A DNA stretch of 64,000 nucleotides, taken from the NCBI RefSeq assembly GCF_026240095.1, contig NZ_JAPIVG010000003.1, positions 496,001-560,000 of the forward strand, given 5' to 3'. The notes under the pieces are model-generated. The model saw only the letters and a list, made by a program, of their open reading frames with translations, was not told the DNA's origin and searched no databases. This stretch comes from Pedobacter sandarakinus. GTDB taxonomy: Bacteria; Bacteroidota; Bacteroidia; Sphingobacteriales; Sphingobacteriaceae. The position numbers were made by a program, and so were the translations under genes. This document shows, one piece after another, positions 60,886 through 64,000 of this stretch (positions are counted from its first letter, which is position 1; every line of letters begins with the position of its first letter).

Positions 60886-60989
60886 TTCTTTCCAGTGACC
60901 AAGAAACTGGTAGGGGCTGTAAACAAAAGCAGCAGTGAATTTTCGATCGACTGCTGCTTTATATGAGGGATAGGTTAGGGATGATTTTT
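60886..60989. repeat. 104-bp direct repeat, left copy
   Basis: Matches 62156-62259 over the same 104 bases with three mismatches. Contains CCAGTgaccaagaaACTGG and a terminator-like stem AAAGCAGCAGT/ACTGCTGCTTT, and ends at the stop of the gene at 60988. Confidence 0.92.
60926..60960 (-). terminator. Terminator hairpin in left repeat
   Basis: AAAGCAGCAGT (60926-60936) pairs with ACTGCTGCTTT (60950-60960), 13-base loop, followed on the minus strand by TTTTG. 28 bases past the stop at 60988. Confidence 0.7.
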
Positions 60990-61578
60990 AATAATTTTTT
61001 TGATCTTGTATTGCTGTCAACTTATCATTCGTGAAATAATAGTATTTGTATTCAGGAAAAACATATTGCTCTGAGGATCCGTATTTAGTTTTTGTTATAT
61101 TAATTGTAACAGGTTTTTCCTTTTTAACCCATCCGAATACTAATTTACTCATTCCTATCATTATTTCGCCTCTCATAAGACAATATTTATCAATGTTTGA
61201 ACCATACTTTTTAACGTACTCATTAATTTTTTGTTCTTGTAATACTTCTTCCTCTCTCGTTTTTCTTTTAATTTCATTTTGTAAACTATCCATGAAATTT
61301 AAGTCTTTCGCAAAAGCAACTTTAAGGCTGTCAGGATTATTTAAGTTGCTCTGTAAGGTATAGACAGTTGTTCCATTTTTGTCACGTGATCGAAAGTACT
61401 CATTTTTAATTTCGGTAATCCATATTTTTTCACCAGACTTAAAAGTTCCAATGTAAGCAGCATCCGTAAATAATTTATATCGACTTTCTTTAATTGTAGT
61501 TCCTATGACATATGTTTTAATAACTTGGGCAGTTGAAACAAAAGGAACAAATAGAATTAGCATTAAAAATTTTCTCAT
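60988..61578 (-). CDS. Hypothetical secreted protein
   Basis: 196 residues, signal peptide MRKFLMLILFVPFVSTAQ. An SH3-like opening (TYVIGTTIKESRYKLFTDAA, GTFKSGEKIWITEI) precedes a lysine- and glutamate-rich helical middle (about 90-125) and a C-terminal beta part ending YKYYYFTNDKLTAIQDQ. I do not recognise the family. Its 3' flank is one of the two 104-bp direct repeats. Confidence 0.6.
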   Translation of the reverse strand: MRKFLMLILFVPFVSTAQVIKTYVIGTTIKESRYKLFTDAAYIGTFKSGEKIWITEIKNEYFRSRDKNGTTVYTLQSNLNNPDSLKVAFAKDLNFMDSLQNEIKRKTREEEVLQEQKINEYVKKYGSNIDKYCLMRGEIMIGMSKLVFGWVKKEKPVTINITKTKYGSSEQYVFPEYKYYYFTNDKLTAIQDQKNY

Positions 61579-62155
61579 ATGGTGGTATTCAGTTGGTTCA
61601 AATAAAAGAATAGCATAGAACTGATTTCTTGAATAACAACAAAGTATTGATATATTCTAAGGCAAAAAAAAAACACAGCATCCTACACATGGCTTAAGCG
61701 GTTAAGTTTGGTTATAAATCTAGTTAAAAATTGACACTTTTTATTTATAGAACTTTGAGCACATTAAAGCATAATACGTGGATTTAAGATGCAAGACTAT
61801 CAAAAACAAATAGTCCTTTGATTGCTGAAATAGCAGGTAATTCCAAAAGAGCAATGAAAACAATGTAGATAGCATTATGCGGAAGATCTTTAAATAGAAA
61901 TTTAGTGTTAATGAAGCAAATTCAAACTTCGATAGCAAACCATAGCATGTAATTGGACGTGGCATGTGCAGTTTAAATGTATCTTGCAAATTTTCTTAGT
62001 TCAGTTCGGGAAATGCTCAATTAGGCGTTTAATATTCTTAGCAAAGGTCGTTTCTTGTGGTGTTTAACTTATTAAAGAGAGCCAGTGAGAAAGGATAGCG
62101 GGCTATTACGTTCATGGTTTTAGGAATTTGCAAGTTGCAATTGATTCGCTTAGGA
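61579..62155. other. 577-base gap, no credible gene
   Basis: AT-rich, with a 10-A run near 61665. A minus frame of 82 codons (61741-61989) has low-complexity hydrophobic composition and no support. The minus frame 62196 to 62038 (TTG start) encodes a short peptide whose beginning, APTSFLVTGKN, is shared with the array frame because it lies in the direct repeat. Confidence 0.6.
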
Positions 62156-62259
62156 TTCTTTCCAGTGACCAAGAAACTGGTAGGGGCTATAAACAAAAGC
62201 AGCAGTGAATTTTTAATCGACTGCTGCTTTATATGAGGGATAGGTTAGGGATGATTTTT
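62156..62259. repeat. 104-bp direct repeat, right copy
   Basis: Second copy; see 60886-60989. It lies just past the stop of the gene at 62267. Its left neighbour, GCAAGTTGCAATTG (62130-62143), resembles one repeat unit of the 21-bp array and may reflect the sequence from which the array grew. Confidence 0.92.
62196..62230 (-). terminator. Terminator hairpin in right repeat
   Basis: AAAGCAGCAGT (62196-62206) with ACTGCTGCTTT (62220-62230), 37 bases past the stop at 62267. Confidence 0.7.
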
Positions 62260-62266
62260 TTCATGG

Positions 62267-63013
62267 CTATCGTTTTATGGTTCTAAACTGTAAGCCAGAA
62301 ATTTGCTTAAACGCTGCAGCGCCTGCGCCATATACCGATTTGACATAATTTTTAACATCGGTAGCTATGGCGCCCATGCCCGTTTCATTGTTATAAAATA
62401 TTTTATCACGGGCAATTCTCCCAGTACTAATGGCCGATTCTGCTTCGGTTACCGCCCTGTTTTTTTTGAGCAATTCGTCATATAAACCAATTAGCGTGGA
62501 AATTTGCAATTCCGTTTCATTAGGGGAATAAGCTGGGATGCTTTGAAGCAATTTAATTTGCTTATCGAAACTGTCGAGCTTACTATCAAAACTCATTTGT
62601 GATGTTGAAATCTGGTTCACCGTTTTTCCAGCTGCCAGTAAACTTTGTTTTTCTTCTTCTGAAAGCTTAGCCGATGCCCTGCTGCCCTGTAATTTACGGT
62701 TGTTGGTTTCGGCACTTTCAATAATGGCCTTTGTGGCGCCGGTGGCTTTTAGCGCATTCACCAAGCGGGTACTTAATTTTTTTAAGGGATCAAAGGCTAC
62801 CGTCCGATCGGCTACTGCATTGCTGTAAGCGGCTTGTAAATTGTTTACCTGGTCTAGGGCTGTCCTCGCTTCATTGGCCTGGTTCTGTAAGCTGACCAGC
62901 TGAATGGCTACATTACTGGGATTGTAGTTTGCCCCATAGCCTTTAACATAGGTAATGAGCGTTTCAAAGTTGGCCAAATTCTTTGCATGGCCGGTTTCAT
63001 AAACTGTTGGCAT
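62267..63013 (-). CDS. Hypothetical helical protein
   Basis: 248 residues, no signal peptide or membrane span, nearly all predicted helix: heptad-like QLVSLQNQANEARTALDQVN, LSEEEKQSLLAAGK and SFDSKLDSFDKQIKLLQSI. Two similar halves are suggested: (LVSLQNQANEAR, ~45-65) and (ISTLIGLYDELLKKNRAV, ~180-200). Ends with QISGLQFRTIKR. Family not recognised. Shares its 3' flanking repeat with the gene at 60988. Confidence 0.65.
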   Translation of the reverse strand: MPTVYETGHAKNLANFETLITYVKGYGANYNPSNVAIQLVSLQNQANEARTALDQVNNLQAAYSNAVADRTVAFDPLKKLSTRLVNALKATGATKAIIESAETNNRKLQGSRASAKLSEEEKQSLLAAGKTVNQISTSQMSFDSKLDSFDKQIKLLQSIPAYSPNETELQISTLIGLYDELLKKNRAVTEAESAISTGRIARDKIFYNNETGMGAIATDVKNYVKSVYGAGAAAFKQISGLQFRTIKR

Positions 63014-63252
63014 AAAATTTAATTTAAATGGTTAATACTGTTTAATTACCAACAAGATAAGGATTTAACAGATACAACTTATAGGGGTGAGGGGAATTTT
63101 TTGGTGATTCTTAGCTAATCAAAATACGTCATAACTTCAAGTCATGCAATATTTTATGTCGAAGGAATTTAACCTCTTCGGTTATTACAATAGAATAGAA
63201 AACTTATTCTTATTTATAGGATGGAAAATATGATAGTCCCACTCTTTAATAT

Positions 63253-63495
63253 ATGAATGATTACCAAACCAATATTTTTGAAACGGTTGAGATTTTAAAT
63301 GAGACAAAACACAAGCTTATCCAAAAGGTTTTTGATTTGGCAATCACTGGGGAATTAAAAGAATGGTCTGATACTATTGATGTGGGGGAGCATTTTTTCT
63401 TTACTAGGGAGTTGTTCGAAAGTTTAGAAGATAACAGAATTAAGATGATAGTTGCACTAATTGACCATTTAGAAGTCACTCTTTATAAATTATAG
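63253..63495 (+). CDS. Small hypothetical protein
   Basis: 80 residues, mostly acidic helices (ETVEILNETKHKLIQKVFDL, ELFESLEDNRIKMIVALIDH). A TATGATAG-like region and an AT-rich stretch precede it. Same strand as the FRG-domain gene, which begins 70 bases downstream; cotranscription is possible. Confidence 0.5.
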   Translation: MNDYQTNIFETVEILNETKHKLIQKVFDLAITGELKEWSDTIDVGEHFFFTRELFESLEDNRIKMIVALIDHLEVTLYKL

Positions 63496-63565
63496 AAGTA
63501 GATGCGATTCTTGTTTTAATTGGATTTTTTTGCTAGTTTAGAAAAATAAAGTTAACTCTCTTTAA

Positions 63566-64000
63566 ATGTCTCAACTTCCAATATACTCTACCTTTCAAGA
63601 GAAAGAGCGAGTATTTAAATCATCTCCACATTTTATTATCAATACTGTAAAAGAGTTTGATAATTGGTATTCGGAAATCTCCAGTAAACAAAAAAATGCT
63701 TCAAAATTGGTTAATAAGAATTCCAACACAGAATTTGATGATACTATTTACAATCATTATCCATTTATTTTTAGAGGTATCGGTGAGGCTAAGTATAAAA
63801 TCTTTTCTTCTGCACAAAGAGAATGGACTGTTAACAACATGTCTCAATGGGCAAAAAAAACATATTTAGAGTTTGTTAATGATCTTGTAAAAAAAGCAAG
63901 TGGATTACCATTGCTGGCGAAAGTATTCAATTATTACAAGTTGCATTACAGGCAAACTGATTTTCCAACACTTAGTATATTACAACATTATAAAGCACCT
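63566..64000 (+). CDS. FRG-domain protein, C-terminal part outside window
   Basis: The first 145 residues from ATG 63566; the 3' end is cut by the window. The eponymous motif is present in PFIFRGIGEAKYKIFSSAQRE (F-R-G then Y-K then S-x-x-R) and a second block LSILQHYKAP fits the family's 'l.lqHyg.PT' segment. The family's activity is not established. The upstream leader is AT-rich with a TTTAA start region. Base use (AT-rich, A-rich codons) differs from the core genes before 60.4 kb, in line with acquisition. Confidence 0.8.
   Translation, partial: MSQLPIYSTFQEKERVFKSSPHFIINTVKEFDNWYSEISSKQKNASKLVNKNSNTEFDDTIYNHYPFIFRGIGEAKYKIFSSAQREWTVNNMSQWAKKTYLEFVNDLVKKASGLPLLAKVFNYYKLHYRQTDFPTLSILQHYKAP

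Noticed and set aside
61741..61989. 82-codon minus-strand gene
   Set aside because: Low-complexity hydrophobic and Phe/Leu/Tyr-rich sequence, no ribosome site, no support from context.
1..64000. tRNA or rRNA genes
   Set aside because: No cloverleaf with a conserved TTC-arm or rRNA core sequence was seen in the gaps; small ones could be missed without a covariance search.

Overview
The window looks like a chromosomal segment of a Bacteroidota bacterium of the family Sphingobacteriaceae, most likely Pedobacter or a close relative. The evidence is base composition near 40 % GC, −7 boxes of the Bacteroidota type (TAnnTTTG) at many genes, a TonB-dependent receptor with an N-terminal carboxypeptidase-regulatory-like domain, ECF sigma factors paired with membrane proteins, the futalosine menaquinone gene mqnC, and paired DUF3857 proteins. 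No rRNA, tRNA, CRISPR, insertion sequence or prophage was recognised. Most of the window is ordinary core and niche-adaptation sequence. Only the last ~3.6 kb looks accessory.

Layout. 1-8.9 kb: a partial YrdC/Sua5 gene, a GltB-like flavoprotein, an ABC-F ATPase, a GH25 lysozyme facing a dipeptide epimerase (peptidoglycan turnover), a DUF255 thioredoxin-like protein and an FKBP isomerase. 9-12.9 kb: an ECF sigma factor overlapping a membrane-anchored beta-barrel protein, a DUF4397 lipoprotein and a TonB-like gene broken at a T7A7 run. 12.9-24.7 kb: a YbiT-type ABC-F protein with a degenerate second ATP site, mqnC, a tandem M16 peptidase pair, ppnP, two translationally coupled DUF3857/transglutaminase-like proteins and guaB. 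24.7-37.9 kb: a small secreted protein with a sorting-like tail, a TonB receptor, a LOG phosphoribohydrolase, a MaoC hydratase, an acyl-CoA carboxylase beta subunit, trxB, a GH20 hexosaminidase, dgkA, a DUF922 metalloprotease and a second ECF sigma operon. 38-49.3 kb: a dicarboxylate symporter, rplU-rpmA, a polyprenyl synthetase, rnr, a double-ATPase peptide transporter subunit with an exonuclease, a DUF72 protein and a DUF433/DUF5615 toxin-antitoxin pair.

49.4-56.8 kb is rich in arginine genes: an arginine decarboxylase-like enzyme, a citrulline hydrolase (CtlX), an arginine deiminase-like enzyme and argS. Together they suggest arginine flow to agmatine and, separately, through citrulline to ornithine without carbamoyl phosphate. 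56.8-60.4 kb holds a TauE/SafE permease, an AI-2E-family protein and mnmE.

60.4-64.0 kb contains the least explained DNA: nineteen head-to-tail 21-bp units, a 104-bp direct repeat (3 mismatches) at the 3' ends of two unrelated genes, several unrecognised genes and the start of an FRG-domain gene. Apart from this, four intergenic regions carry related dispersed repeats with conserved edges and variable inner hairpins. The best candidates for undescribed biology are the 21-bp array, whose variants are almost all silent in one reading frame, and the dispersed repeat family.
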